Source: Scleropages formosus (lineage: Eukaryota; Chordata; Actinopteri; Osteoglossiformes; Osteoglossidae). Taken from it: a stretch of DNA of 64,000 nucleotides. Below the pieces are notes generated by a model. It saw nothing but the letters and a program-made list of their open reading frames with translations, did not search any database and was not told the DNA's origin. The DNA lies in the NCBI RefSeq assembly GCF_900964775.1, contig NC_041809.1, positions 27,291,338-27,355,337 of the forward strand. Direction: 5' to 3'. This document shows positions 46,268-64,000 of this stretch, in pieces (position 1 is the first letter of the stretch; each line of letters starts with the position of its first letter). Made by a program: the position numbers and the translations under genes.

Positions 46268-49200
46268 ATGAAGCCGTTGTTGGTGCTGCTGGTAGCGGTG
46301 GTGGTGGTCGGCATGGTGCTCGCTGCAGAAGGTAGGGACACAAGCCAGGGCATGCTCGTAAAACAGCGCCCTTCTACCTCAACTCCCTAGAGTCAAGAAT
46401 GTATTATGAAGCGTTGCCTCGCGATGTTGTAGTTTGACACTAGTAGCTCCCAAGACTAGTAACCGCTGACCACGATATCAGACACCATACAGTCAGCCTG
46501 CATCTTTGTCCTGCGCGCCCTACTTTCCGAACATGTCTGTTTCATCACTCCTCCCTACAGTTTACAGTGCCTTTGGAAGTTTGTGCAAAGAAGAAACGTA
46601 TTGTAACAATCCGCATTACTGCGAGTTCGAGCGGGGAATGCTTTTATTGTGAAAAGTTGCATTTTGGGTAAGTTGTAAATAAAGTTTTCAACCACTGGGG
46701 GGAATTCCAAGGAATATAACGGGATGACTGTCTTGAGCAATATGCGAAAAAAAGCCTTTGGGTGCTAAGCAGGCCAGGAAGGTTGGCTTGAGGCACAGGT
46801 CCTTAAGGAAATGCGGTTCTCAAACTGGGAGCGTTATTTTCGTGTGCTGGTGTTCAAATAAACATTCATTATGAACACTACCTGTGCGTCCTTCTTCGCC
46901 CCATCCAAATCCAGAGCGCCGCGTGCCACAGTATGAATTCTTAAAATACAGGAGGTTGAGTTTGAAGCGTTTTATGGAACAGGTGGTGGATTTGCGGGTT
47001 GAGGCAGAAAATGAACGGAGGTGTTACCTTAAACCATCAACAGAAATAACTTATAGCTAATCAAGAGCAAAGCAAACAGCAGAAGTAAGTATGTGTAAAT
47101 AACTCAAGGGACCAAAGGGTAACTTTTGGTTCAATGGGTAATCTTTTATTAACCTTTTCCTAAACCCACATGAGAGGCTGCTGTGAGTCCAATGACACTT
47201 ACAGTTACAGTCAATAGTGAACAACCGACAGGGGTGGCCTGTAACTGCATTCTCAAGTCAGTAGGTCAAAAGTAGGAATGATTGCTTTCATTAATACCTT
47301 GTCAAAATGTTCCCCTAAATTGCCTGCTACTCTCTCTATAAGGTGTCATTTCTTGAGTCACTACACTGTCCCTTCCCCCTACTGTGGTGTTACCCATGAG
47401 GTGTAAGAATACTATTTTAAATTCACTGACAGTGATAAAATCATATCTTTTTTCTCCTAATGGTTTCACTCAGATGGATTTGCAGTGTGTGTTGCCACTA
47501 AAGGGACATGAATTTGTGCTGGCCTATGATAGCAGAAGGTTGGACAGATGTAATCTTAGTTAATTTGAGAATGATGCCAGACAGCAGTGGTCAATTAACA
47601 TCTTGGCTGTCTTTGCCATGTCATTCCACAGAGTCTTGTGTTGGACGCTGTGAGAACGGCTTCAATCCTGCGCTGAAATGCCAGTGTGATGACATGTGCA
47701 AATACTACAGCAGCTGCTGCTTGGATTATGATACTATCTGTGGTAAAAAGGGTAAGTTCCATGAAATGGAAAGTTGATTCATGTCACTCCTGTAACAAAG
47801 CCATATAACTGTCTATGTTGTATATTGTGCCATATATTCTACAAATAGAAGTGATAATATACTACATTTGCCAAGGACTTAACACAGTAGGTATGTGTTT
47901 AAACCCTCTCTCTGGATGGGAGGTCATAGTTTAAATTCTGTCATGGAATATCTCCAAACCAGCTGCTATAATGCCATAAATGCCTTCCTAATTACCTGCC
48001 CTGAGCTGTAGGGCACATAGGTGATATACAGTGTGAAATTTTCCTACAGCATTTCAGTGTTCCGTGTTACTTTGAGAATAAAGGGTAAAACTGTGGAGGA
48101 AGTAATGATGAAGTTCACATCTACAGCACGTGGTGACACATTTGCTAATGAAGATGACGGTGACCTCTTCAATATGACCACACCATCGACGATTGTTACC
48201 CCAACCACCCACAGCTCCACAAGGACCCCGGACCCAGATGCAGTGACATGCAGTGGCCGACCGTTCGATGCATTTATGCAGCTCAAGAATGGCTCTATTT
48301 ATGCCTTCAGGGGTGAGACTGGTGCAGCAAAACAAGCCATGACATATCTTTATATAATAAATTCAGAACGGAGTTATATTTGGGAGGTGGGGAACAGTAC
48401 AGATCACTATCACATGGCAACAACTTTTCAGCCATTGCTATTAACCCAAGGTAATTCAGTAAAACACCTATTATTACAGATAAAACACTAGCAAAGCCAT
48501 CTTACTTTTACAGTGGGTAAAGACAGGTGACTCAAACAATAGGAAGACATGCACACATGTTTACGTTCTGCTCTGCAGGAAAGTACTTTTTTGAACTCGA
48601 TGAGCATGCAGTGGTGCCTGGCTACTCAAAACTCATAGAGGACATGTGGGGCATTCCCGGTCCCATCGATGCTGCCTTCACTCGTATCAACTGCCAGGGC
48701 AAGACTTACATCTTCAAGGTGCTCACATTCTTTGAGTCAAAGCGTGATACCCGAGGATCCCATTGTTTAAATATGCGAGAGTATTCTGCTCATTAATAAA
48801 GAGCTTTTGCAGTTTGACCTTCTGAATGAGGACTCTGACACACATGTTCTCTTTGGTCAGATGCTCTCTTTCCTAATATCCTGGAAGTGACAGGGTATAC
48901 ACATCTGTATAGGCCGGTATACCCTACTGTACATATGCTTCCATGCCACTCTTAAATGGGTGGCACAGCGAGTAGCGCTGCTGTTTCACAGCACCTGAGT
49001 GGTGTGAGAAGATGTGGGTTTGAGCCCCACTTAGTCTGTGTGGAGTTCGCATGTTCTCCCTGTGTCTGCATGGGTTTCCTCCCACAGTCCAAAGACATGC
49101 TGTTCAGGTTCATCCATAATGTGTGAGTGACAGAGAGAGTGTGTTCCACTGATATATGGATGAGTGACCCATTGTAAGTAGTGTATCTAGCAGTGTAAGT

Positions 49201-51049
49201 CACCTTGGTGAATAAGGTGTGTGGGCTGGTAACACTACATAGAGCTTGTTGGAAGTCACTTTGGAGAAAAGTATCTGCTAAATAAACATGAATGCAGGCT
49301 TCACAGAACATTGTGCTTAAATATATGATATACATTAACAAGAGCTTTACATTACCTGTAAACATGGGTTTTGGAAGTTTAAAAATGTGTCCACTTTATA
49401 AAAGAAAACAACACGTGACACTGGTTGCTTTCTTGTATTCCAGGGTAACAAGTACTGGCGGTTTGAGGGTAATGTCCTTGATGAGGACTACCCTCGGGAT
49501 ATAGGGGAGGGATTTGAAGATATTCCAGATGATGTTGATGCTGCATTTGCGATCCCAGCACTTGGCCACCGTGGCAAAGAGAAGGTCTATTTTTTCAAAG
49601 GTACTTTTAAAAAAAAAATAAAAAAAAAATGCATCACGCCTCATCTAGCAGTCACTGGGCTGTTGGGCCAAAGACTGCCTGGAAGTGATAGGACTATGAT
49701 GTGACCAGGTCCCTGCCTCAGCAGGGAAACTGCTCTTGAAATGCTGAACGCAGCATTTAACGTAAACCTACTTGAGCGAAGAACCTCAGTGCAGCAAGTG
49801 GTAGGGAACGAACTAGGTTTGCTTGAGACTTAAGTCTGCAGCTATGTCTCCATCTCTTAATGTATAAATTGTACTTTTGCTGAGATGTATGTCGCTTTGG
49901 ACAAAAGCATCTGATAAATGAATATATGTAAATTTCTCTTATTTAGGTCAACCTTCCTACCTGAAGAAAGCTGTAAAAAGTACATTGTGTACAATTCTGC
50001 AAATTGCAGAATTAAATGAAGTGCAGATTTCTAAAGCCATAGTACCTGTTAGCTTGTTTTGTCTTGAGAACTGTTTTAGATTTTGAAATTGCATAAAGAG
50101 TCAGTTTAACAGGTCATTTTGAAAAAAGTGACATGTTATTTGTCTACTAGGTGAACACTATTACCAGTATGAATTCAAGAACCAGCCATCCCATGCAGAG
50201 TGTGTCAAGATGACCCAGGCATCCCCATCAGTCCTCTTCACTCGCTACACTGATCTGTACTGTGAGCCATGGGAGGATCTGCTCACTGTGCTACTTGGAG
50301 GCTGTAAGACCTCTTTGAATTGTGCCCGTTTTGTGTCTTAATTGTCAAAAATTTGTATTAAAAAGCAGCAGCTATTAAAGCTGCAAGGTCAGTTAACCTA
50401 ATACCTGAATTGCCATGAAGGAAAGTAAGTCTTCTCACTGCCTGAACTGACACCCCCTTGCAGCTAAGGGTCACCAGCACAGCCCCCGCTTTATTAACAG
50501 AGACTGGGAGGGCATCCAACCCCCAGTGGATGCAGTCATGGCAGGGCGGATCCACATAAGCACTGCCTCCACCCCAGCTCTTGCCCCTTCCCGATTTTCT
50601 CGAAGCCGGTCCAGCAGAAGACGCCATAAGAATCGTAGGAGAGGCAAGAAGAACCAAAGGAAACAGCTGTACAGCGATCTCTACAGAGAGCTGTATGATT
50701 ACTTTGAAGACATTTTTCCAGATTATGAAATGGAGGCAAAGAGCATGCCTGTCCAAAAGATCTACTTCTTCAAGAAAGGTACTTTCATATCACATTTGAC
50801 ATATTTGGACAGGGTTTAGTGTTGCATTACATCAGTGTGGAATAAAGATATAAACTAAGTACGACACCTATGTCTGCTAGGGAAAACTAAAGGTGGGGCA
50901 TAACTGCTTTCTATTTTTTCTTCCCAGATAAATATTACAGAGTGGACTTACAGACCAAGACAGTGGACTCTACTAATCCTCCTTACCCAAGACCCATCGC
51001 CAAGTACTGGCTAGGTTGTAAGGATGAACCAGAGCATGAGAAGGAATAA
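46268..51049 (+). CDS. Vitronectin, complete
   Basis: A secreted plasma and matrix glycoprotein that binds integrins, PAI-1, heparin and complement complexes. Coding exons are 46268-46331 (signal peptide, residues 1-20), 47632-47751 (somatomedin B), 48127-48312, 48579-48718, 49444-49600, 50151-50303, 50464-50778 and 50928-51049; together 1257 bases, 418 residues, somewhat shorter than the human protein. The somatomedin B domain keeps all eight cysteines (residues 24-58), and RGD follows at 63-65, as in mammals. An acidic and Thr-rich linker leads into hemopexin repeats starting CSGRPFDAFMQLKNGSIYAF. A basic stretch encoded in exon 7, containing RRRHKNRRRGKKNQRK, is the likely heparin-binding site. 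The protein ends KYWLGCKDEPEHEKE. All introns are GT-AG with matching phases. Confidence 0.96.
48957..49291 (+). repeat. SINE, family A, in vtn intron 4
   Basis: A full-length copy: GGTGGCACAGCGAGTAGCGC, GGGTTTGAGCCCCACTTAG, TTCGCATGTTCTCCCTGTGT, TTTCCTCCCACAG, AAGTCACCTTGGTGAATAAG, and tail TTTGGAGAAAAGTATCTGCT with AAATAAACATG. It is the best-preserved A element and can serve as a type copy. Confidence 0.88.
49860..49936 (+). repeat. L2/SINE-type tail fragment in vtn intron 5
   Basis: GCTGAGATGTATGTCGCTTT, then GGACAAAAGCATCTGATAAA and TGAATATATGTAAAT. It matches the tail behind the tRNA-Ser-like copy at 36.2 kb. No tRNA-like head is attached. Confidence 0.7.
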
Positions 51050-52139
51050 CACCCTGTACCCTAAGAGCAGCCATCAAGTCCGGAGCTCACAACAAGTCAG
51101 TCAGTCTTAAGTAGAGGAACACAATCTGAAATATACATCAACTTCCCAATTGGTCCCATTAAGGAATAGTTCAAAAAGTTAGTTCTATAATGGAAGGAAT
51201 AAATATGGGAAAAATTAAAGGTAAGCTGATGTTACATGAATTCTCACATAAATATAAAGCCAGCAGATTATCCAAAAATCAGAATCAACTTTCCATGAAA
51301 GCATTTGTTAATATAAGCATCTAAACAATGTACAATTGTGCTTTAACCCTTGCATGTATCCTGGGCACTATATTTTATGTAATAAAAGGACATGTGTTAA
51401 TGTTAGTGCTATGCCTCTGAGGCATTGGGAGGGGAACCTACAAGCACAGTAAAACAATGCAATAGTGCTTTGCTTCCTCCAATGCAGATCCATAATATGG
51501 AATATTATGAAACTATTGTGGCTGGGGTCAAAGCATAGGTCCATAAAGATGTGCCATAGTTATTCATACTCTAAAGGAGAACTAAGCAGGCAAGGTTGTG
51601 TGTGCTGCAAGTAGAATCAGGTTGTTTAATCACACCATCCCAAAATTGGCAAACAATGTGTTTAAAGGCAATGTTTTAATGCACAATTTAGCTGACTGAG
51701 GTTTTGAACACTGCAAACACCTGTGAAGAGGAATGTTTCTAGGCCACAGGTTTAAACACACCTACATCATTTAATCCAAGAGGCTATAATACTGCAATTT
51801 CAAATCTTGTCCTACACTTAAGTTACCTTGGCATGAAGGGTTGTTTTCTAAAGCTGACAGGAAGATCATAGTTGCAAACTTTTTCAGTCTTATTACACAA
51901 TTACTACAAACATTCACCAGCTACTCATGTAACTAAGATATTTAATGAACATGAACTAGATCTACTTATTGTAGAAGACCTCAAACAAAGCATGCTTAAG
52001 TGTTACTATTTCATTTGCACTTTGAAAGTGGCAGTGCTAGAAGTTTAAAAGCCACGTAACATTACATACCAGCTATTAAATAGATTTATATTAGTGTATT
52101 TAATTCTAATCAAATAATCATTTGTAAGCTATGTAATTG
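51050..52139. other. Tail-to-tail interval between vtn and sebox
   Basis: Holds the vtn 3' UTR and nothing else I can name. The sequence is AT-rich and without repeats that I recognise. Confidence 0.6.
51381..51386 (+). terminator. Probable vtn polyadenylation signal
   Basis: AATAAA in TTTTATGTAATAAAAGGACA, about 330 bases past the stop. A second AATAAA lies nearer, at about 51199, so either could be used. Confidence 0.45.
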
Positions 52140-52920
52140 TCACCACAGCAGAGAACTATCTGTTAAATTAAAATTTTCATAGATATAGAGGAATAGATCT
52201 ACCATATCATCATAGATCTCTGCTTGTGAGCTTCCCCAGCAGCTCTGGTGTCGAGCCTGCAGTGGCTTGCTCATATTTGGCACAGTCTCAGTCATGCTGC
52301 AGTGCACAGCAATGGGATCTCTCCGTTGCTCTCCCCAGGTAGCATGGTCATCCACACTCACCTGCATGTAAGGACTAGCACTGTTAGCATTGCAACTGGG
52401 GATGTAGCATGGAGGTAAGGCACTCTACAAGTGACAGAAGCCACTGCTGCCATGCCACACCTCATCCACAAGCTCTGGCTGCAATACAAGACTGTCAGAA
52501 GCACAGTTACATGCACCTCACACTGCAGCAGACACTCTGGCCAGAAGCTGTAGGGCACACCAGAAGGATCAGATGAGCTGAAAGTGTAGCTCTGTAGTTG
52601 AACAGGAGCAGGCTTTTCCCTTTTTAAGTAGCAAGCACGCTGGTTTTGAAACCAGACCTAAGAAGGTAATACCAGAAAATTGCAGCTTGACATGCATCCG
52701 ATTCATAGAGTACTTACTTACACACTTGCTGAAAATAAACCGAATCTGTAGACACCTGGATTCTGGACTCGGGGACTCCCATGAGTGTTGCCAACGACTC
52801 CATCTTGAAATCTGGGTAAGGTGTGATCGCAAAGACCCTCTTCAGACCACCCAGCTGGTCTTTGCTGAAGACTGTACGCTTCCAGGTCTCCTTTGGTACT
52901 CCTTGCAGAAAGTCTTATCC
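52140..52920 (-). pseudogene. SEBOX homeobox gene, divergent and apparently disrupted
   Basis: SEBOX is a paired-like homeodomain transcription factor active in oocytes and early embryos. Two exons on the minus strand hold the homeodomain: 52901 or 52920 to 52756 ([41 protein letters not shown]) and 52657 downward (VWFQNQRACYLKREK). The TPYPD motif, the split before VWFQN and the place next to vtn identify it. Recognition helix 3 reads WFQNQRACY where WFQNRRAR is usual. After about 47 codons of exon 2 the frame carrying the C-terminal part (SPYMQVSVDDHATWGEQ, to a TGA at 52140) is offset by one base and is preceded by a TAG, so one open frame cannot span the exon without an unseen intron or an assembly error. 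A TAA also follows the stronger acceptor at 52920. No first exon was found. It is likely decaying, or mis-assembled. Confidence 0.65.
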
Positions 52921-52974
52921 CTGAAGAAGAAAAAAAAAAAAAAACCATACATGAATAAGTCATTTTAGGTATCT

Positions 52975-53113
52975 ATATCAATGTATGGATGAATAACCCA
53001 TTGTCAGTGTATCTAGCAGTGCAAGTCACCTTGGTGATTAAGGGGTATGGGCTGATAACAGTATGGTATCTGTTGGAAGTCACTTTAGAGAAAAACATCT
53101 GCTAAATAAATGC
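52975..53113 (+). repeat. SINE, family A, 3' fragment
   Basis: ATGTATGGATGAATAACCCA, CAAGTCACCTTGGTGATTAA and CACTTTAGAGAAAAACATCT with GCTAAATAAATG: the last 140 bases of family A without the tRNA-like head. Confidence 0.78.
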
Positions 53114-53716
53114 AGAACTGAAGGGAAAATTGATAAAATACACTATGGGATAACACTGCAGGGGGGCTTATTTTTGAACATTGACACAGGGGAGAATCCA
53201 TTTTTTACAAAGCATAGCACCAAATTAGTAATTATCTGGCATAAGAAAGTCAATGTCCTTGGGTGGTACTTAAGGCCTAACCTCAGACACTTAAAGGATG
53301 TGCATGTTTAATACTGCAAATCACTCCTAACCAGCATGCAAAGCTGGTACATACAGTACCTACCACAATAGCATAAAAGCTGTTACTGTGGTAACAAGGC
53401 AGTTTGACACACTGGAATCTGAACATTACGTGCCAAGCCTATCCAATCAACATGTTCCATGCTGAAGTTACTGATCACTAGAACCATCAAAATAGAGCCA
53501 TAAACACTGGAATTGAGTTGAATCTGAGCTAACATATTTACAGCGTAGAAACATTTTACTGCATTCACTAATGGCTAGGTGCAGAAACAGGTCATGCTCG
53601 TTTAGCAAATGAACTTTTGAAAATATTAAAGTTAAACCAAAATGTTTTTGGAAAAAAACTGAACATTTAATACACTAGGTAAAGTTATTGTTTTAACCTG
53701 TAAAAGTTTTTAATAG

Positions 53717-53950
53717 TTACAGGGACAGCTGGTAACATGGTGGTTAGGGCTGCTGTCTTGTTATCTAAAGGTCACAGGTTTGAGCCCCACCTCCAGCTGT
53801 AGTAGCCTTGAGCAAGGAACTTACCCTGAATTACTCTAGTTCAAAAAAAAAAAAAAAAAATTATCCAGCTGTATAAATGGGTAAATAATTGTAAGCTTAT
53901 AACTGATTGTTACCTTAACATTGTAAGTCACTTTGGAGAAAAGATGTAGC
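53717..53950 (+). repeat. SINE, family C, with internal A run
   Basis: GGACAGCTGGTAACATGGTG, ACAGGTTTGAGCCCCACC, GCCTTGAGCAAGGAACTTAC, then a run of A of about 18 bases, and a tail CACTTTGGAGAAAAGATGTA. The A run interrupts the usual order. Confidence 0.8.
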
Positions 53951-54935
53951 CTACTTTTAACAGGTATGGAAAATGAAAAGATTAGTTCTGCTACCAGTAT
54001 ACCCCAGCAAAACTAAAGCATCAATTCCAAAAGTTACTCTGAATAATTACAATCTGTCCAGAGCTTTACATGTAACAGTAAGTGTTACATTACTACTTAT
54101 AGTACAGAGAGTCACATAGCAAAAACTGAGCTACAAACTCTAGGCCTATCATATCTCTTTGGCTTTCAAGACCATGCTTCTTCCATCCTTCACACAAGTT
54201 TTTTTTTTTTTTTTTATGTTTTTAAAAAACCCAGCAACAAAGTCACCCAGAAATCTTGTAACATGTCATAGCCTTCACATTTTTAAAGCCATACCTTTGT
54301 GTGAATGGCTCATTTCTGAATCAGCAGAGCGCTGTGTGAAAAGATCAAGAAAACCAGCCATTGCGAACAAATTTCCTCAAAGCTGTATTAATCGGAACCC
54401 TCACAACACCCTACCTCTTGGTATGAGAAGCATTTCAGAGCAACGCTCATCTCGTCCGGTTTTAAGACTTCCAACTCCGCATGTCCTTACATCATGGCCC
54501 CTCCCTGTCCAGTGTTAATTACCTGGCGCTCCGCACCTTCGCGCCGCTTGCTGTAAAGTGCGCTCTGCTCACTAGTTGTTGAGACCGGTTCATCTGATTT
54601 AGCAGTAATCATGATAGCTCGTACTAACCGGGTTAATTCAACAGCACACCCAGTTCTAAACCCCTCCAGGAGATACTCACGCCTGCAGATACTTGGTTGG
54701 TGTGTGTGTGTGGTACATCCACACTGAGGAGTTCTTCTCATCCATCCATCCGTGCAAACGCATAACGGTTCTTTATTTCAGTCAGGGACCTTTAATCATG
54801 GCTCTACGTGGACACGTTTGTGTATCTATTGCTTAGGTAATAAAAAATACGCTCTTGAGATTTCGTTAAACGTCATCAGCAAGAGAGCACTTTTTTTTTT
54901 GCCTCTGTCGTGTATGTAACATGTAACACACACAC

Positions 54936-55136
54936 ATTTTCTGAACCGCTTGTCCCATACGGGGTCGCGGGGAACCGGAGCCTACCCGGCAACACAGGGC
55001 GTAAGGCAGGAGGGGGAGGGGACACACCCAGGACGGGACGCCAGTTCGCCGCAAGGCACCCCAAGCGGGACTTGACCCCCAGACCCACCGGAGAGCAGGA
55101 CCTGGTCCAACCCACTGCGCCACCGCACCCCCTGCA
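54936..55136 (-). repeat. SINE, family B
   Basis: On the minus strand GGGGTGCGGTGGCGCAGTGG, box B region with GGGGGTCAAGTCCCGCTTGG, closing GGGACAAGCGGTTCAGAAAA and a short TG tail. Box B has lost its usual TTCGA, so this copy may no longer be transcribed. Confidence 0.88.
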
Positions 55137-55214
55137 GTTCCAATAGTATTTGTCAAATTGAATTATATACTTTAGAAGTAAACTTGTGATTTTTACACGT
55201 AACTACAAGAGCGG

Positions 55215-55296
55215 GCTACGATGGCCGAGTGGTTAAGGCGTTGGACTTGAAATCCAATGGGGTTTCCCCGCGCAGGTTCGAATCCTGCTCGTAGCG
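55215..55296 (+). tRNA. tRNA-Ser(UGA)
   Basis: 82 bases with a full cloverleaf. The acceptor stem pairs GCTACGA with TCGTAGC, with discriminator G. Box A is TGGCCGAGTGG, the anticodon loop is CTTGAAA with anticodon TGA, there is a long GGGG-TTT-CCCC variable arm, and box B is GGTTCGAATCC. A TTTT terminator follows at about 55304. No intron. It decodes UCA serine codons. All stems pair properly, unlike the copy at 36.1 kb, so this is the likely functional one. Confidence 0.93.
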
Positions 55297-56236
55297 GAGA
55301 GAATTTTCAGTTCTACAATATTAAAATAAATACAACGAATACTGCGCTTAGACCTTCCTTCTTCAAGAGTACTTAGAGGTTAACAGGTGACATAATGTTA
55401 CACTGTCAAAGTTCCGTCTTCGCAACTTACTCCGACTTCGCAACCTTCCTGTAGTGTAAGTATTTCCCGGAGTTGTATAAAAAGAGAGAATCATTGGAAG
55501 CAGGTAGTATACAAAAAATAACGTTACTGTACCAGTGTAAGTGATGTATTGTAGGAGTACCTTTTTAATGGAACATGCGGGTTACTGGTCCAGGTCATAA
55601 ACCGCGAACCCTAACCCGTTGCCTTCAGTATAAATGTGTTATATGAGGGTGTATCATCAGCTTCAAGGTCTAGTTCCTATTTTTAGAAATATGCTGTACT
55701 AAAAAGAGTAAATCTGTAGGTATTTGGAAAAAAAGGCTTCAGAGATCATTAAGCACAATATCTTCTGTAAGTATTTTATTTCTTTAAGTGTTACAATACA
55801 GTACTTCATGTGAATCCCTCTATGGGGCATTTGTATTACTAATAAAATGCAATTAGACTGCCAGACATGATCTTATTTAATGATTGTGGTGATGTCGGTT
55901 ACACTGAGATCATATGAATTATCCGATTTTATTTTACTTTCATTTAAATTTATTTACTATTCACTTCCTAGATTTTTACCAAAAAAAACCTCGGCATTTT
56001 AATTTCATGTCTAAACAGAAGACACATAATGCAAAAAGGATATTCAAAAATTATCGTAAAATTGATTCACATACCTGAAATTATTAAAAATTGCGTTCCA
56101 AAGCTTAGATTATAATATAAAAAAAACTTTGGAATATTAAATCATATTTTAATACTATCAAAACTAATAATTATCTAACAATGGAGGTTGCTTAGTAAAA
56201 AAAAAAATCTACTAATAAAGTATAATTAACATTGTT

Positions 56237-56468
56237 ACATATTTCAGTAGGGGGGGTGCGGTGGCGCAGTGGGTTGGACCGGGTCCTGCTCTCGGGTGGG
56301 TCTGGGGTTCGAGTCCCGCTTGGGGTGCCTTGCGATGGACTGGCGTCCCGTCCTAGGTGTGTCCCCTCCCCCTCCGGCCCTACGCCCTGTGTTGCCGGGT
56401 AGGCTCCGGTTCCCCGCAACCCCGTCTGGGACAAGCGGTTCTGAAAAAATGAAAAACATATTTCAGTA
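56237..56468 (+). mobile_element. SINE, family B, with perfect target-site duplication
   Basis: Head GGGGTGCGGTGGCGCAGTGG, box B GGGGTTCGAGTCCCGCTTGG, end GGGACAAGCGGTTCTGAAAA. A perfect 13-base direct repeat, ACATATTTCAGTA, lies at 56237 and 56456. This copy keeps both promoter boxes and could be a young, even active, source element. Confidence 0.93.
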
Positions 56469-58200
56469 CTACGTATGTGCTTCGTATCGACACTTGACAG
56501 CTATAGTCATATTTATCTTAATGTACACCTACTGCAGGTAATACACGGGGGTCACCGATGAAAGAATAGTACTAGGACTTTAATTTAAACGTTTCTTTAT
56601 GATGTTGCGTTTTCCCTTGTTTTCCCGGGTTTCTCGTGAGTTTGAATTACAAAAAAAAAAAATTCCTTGATTCAGCGCGTATTTACCCGTACCTTGAGCG
56701 TCGTTCTAGTAAACGCTGTTTTATATCAGCTGAAACGTTTTTTCCCCCATTGAAACAAAGAGACACTGCATTTTACTGCAGCTGATCAGGGGTCCTACAG
56801 CACTGGTTTGACTGGACCTAAGCACGCGACACGCACGAGGACGCTCTTGCTGCCCCATAAAGCAACAGGACCCTTTCAGAAAACTGAATCTATTTATAAT
56901 GGGTTTCCTGTTTGACAGCGTCACGTGAATGTACGAACTTTAATTCAGTGTGTTCAAATTCCAGCTGTCAGCTATTTCAAAGGATTCAACTGTACAAAAA
57001 ATTGTACATACTCGCGACAGAATTTGACTATACATGATGTAAATGTGCGTGTGGGAGAAATGAGACCGTATGTCGGAACTAATTCCTATGGCGGAAGAAG
57101 CCTCCGCGGCATTATTTATATAAAAGGACTAGCTGAGGAGGCTGCCGCTGAATGTTCCTCCGCGGATTGCGGGTTGGAGCGTGGTGCACCTTACAGCCGA
57201 TATAGTGGTGATCGCGGTGAAAAAGCGACCTTTACAAATGTTTTAGCAACAAATTATTTTTCTCCATATTATTTTTTTCAGTAATTTAAGGCCTCATCTG
57301 GGAACGATTGATAGCATTAACTGGCCGAGTGCAATATGTCCGTTGGTTAAAGTCATCTTGTGAAGACCTTCAGACAGACCAGCAACGGATCCGGATTTCT
57401 GTTGTCGCTGTTCAAGATCGTCACGAAACGTAACGGGATGAAAACCAAATGTTTCCATCAGCTGATCCGAAGATCTTCAGTGAAATGGGATGCGCTGTGT
57501 CATGTAGTTTCAGCGCTGTTTACAATAAGGTAGCTTGCTTATTCACTTTCCCACATTTGCTGTGGAAAAGGCGCCAAGTCCGCGAGAAATGAACGCGGGT
57601 GTTGCACGAGCTCATTATCTGATCACCTGTGAGGAGCATTTGCCTCAGACACCGTTTCCGGACACAAGAAGAAGAAGAAGAGACTTCAGATATTTGCCAA
57701 TCGCGTAGCTCCTTCAGTTTTAATATACTCACTGTCGCCGCGAATTGCTGCTGATGGGATTCTGGGTCACGGACTGACCCACTGACTGAGAATTAATTCC
57801 AGGATTTTTACGAAACCGTCCACTCAGACATAAATCGGGCATCGATCGAGTGCACGATGTAATATTTTTTTAGCTGACGATGACTTTTTGTTTTGGAATA
57901 TGCTGTACGAAGAGATGTGGGATGGATGATGAAGAATCTGTTTATTGCTTCATTTTTCAGTAGTCAGGAGTAGCGCACGGACAGGGCCGGCGCATTAGTG
58001 AGCTCAGAGCTGTGAAGTTACATATATCTAGCTGAGAAGGTCCTATGTTACCTCAGTCCACAATATTGATAGTTTGCTTTCCAGGACTGTTCAGCCATAA
58101 TGTGTAACGACTTCGTCTGCTCCTCTTGAAGAGGGGAAGAAAAAAAAAAAAAACTTGCTCCGTTTGTATGACAGTGACACCCGGTTTTTTCCTTCCCGAA

Positions 58201-64000
<5,800 letters not shown>

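Larger units (their letters stand above)
52921..58200. other. Interval between sebox and the ULK kinase gene
   Basis: Holds a family A tail fragment (52.98-53.11 kb), a family C SINE (53.72-53.95 kb), two family B SINEs and a tRNA-Ser gene. The missing first exon of sebox should lie here on the minus strand but was not recognised. An open frame of 119 codons at 56925-57284 (plus) has no known motif. The right end, from about 57.3 kb, probably includes the kinase gene's promoter and 5' UTR. Confidence 0.55.

Noticed and set aside
55835-56240. AT-rich stretch as a possible origin or matrix attachment site
   Set aside because: AT richness alone is common in this genome and no specific motif supports either role.

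Overview
The window is animal nuclear DNA, almost certainly from a ray-finned fish. Genes are split into small exons with GT-AG introns, and proteins with clear vertebrate homologues are present (GOSR1, beta-crystallins, UNC119, vitronectin, SEBOX, a ULK kinase). The non-coding part is packed with tRNA-derived SINEs whose 3' tails resemble an L2-type LINE, plus Tc1-type ends typical of fish genomes. I cannot fix the species. No bacterial, viral or CRISPR system is seen.

Layout. (1) 4.6-9.0 kb, minus: 5' six exons of gosr1, a Golgi v-SNARE; its SNARE-motif and membrane-anchor exons are not found and probably lie left of the window. (2) 11.4-14.8 kb, minus: complete cryba1. (3) 17.2-21.1 kb, plus: complete beta-B1-like crystallin. 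The two crystallin genes are head to head, about 2.5 kb apart, each with a TATA box and a Maf-type palindrome upstream. (4) 24.4-37.7 kb, plus: complete unc119 with an 11-kb first intron. (5) 37.7-46.2 kb: gene desert holding an L2 LINE remnant, a Tc1 end and SINEs. (6) 46.3-51.05 kb, plus: complete vtn (vitronectin), eight coding exons. (7) 52.1-52.9 kb, minus: sebox homeobox gene, tail to tail with vtn, divergent and apparently decaying. (8) 55.2 kb, plus: tRNA-Ser(UGA). (9) 58.2 kb to the right edge, plus: ULK2-like autophagy kinase, ten complete coding exons covering nearly all of the kinase domain and the start of an eleventh.

The genes do not form a pathway. What they share is position: GOSR1, CRYBA1, UNC119, SEBOX and VTN are all on human 17q11.2, so this is a conserved vertebrate block with some reshuffling. 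The crystallin pair serves the lens; unc119 is a lipid-binding trafficking factor with a strong role in photoreceptors.

Most worth a second look: a tRNA-Ser copy carrying an L2-like SINE tail inside unc119, a long near-perfect hairpin in the first coding intron of the ULK gene, a decaying sebox, and a GC-AG intron in the kinase gene. I found nothing that looks like a new multi-gene system.
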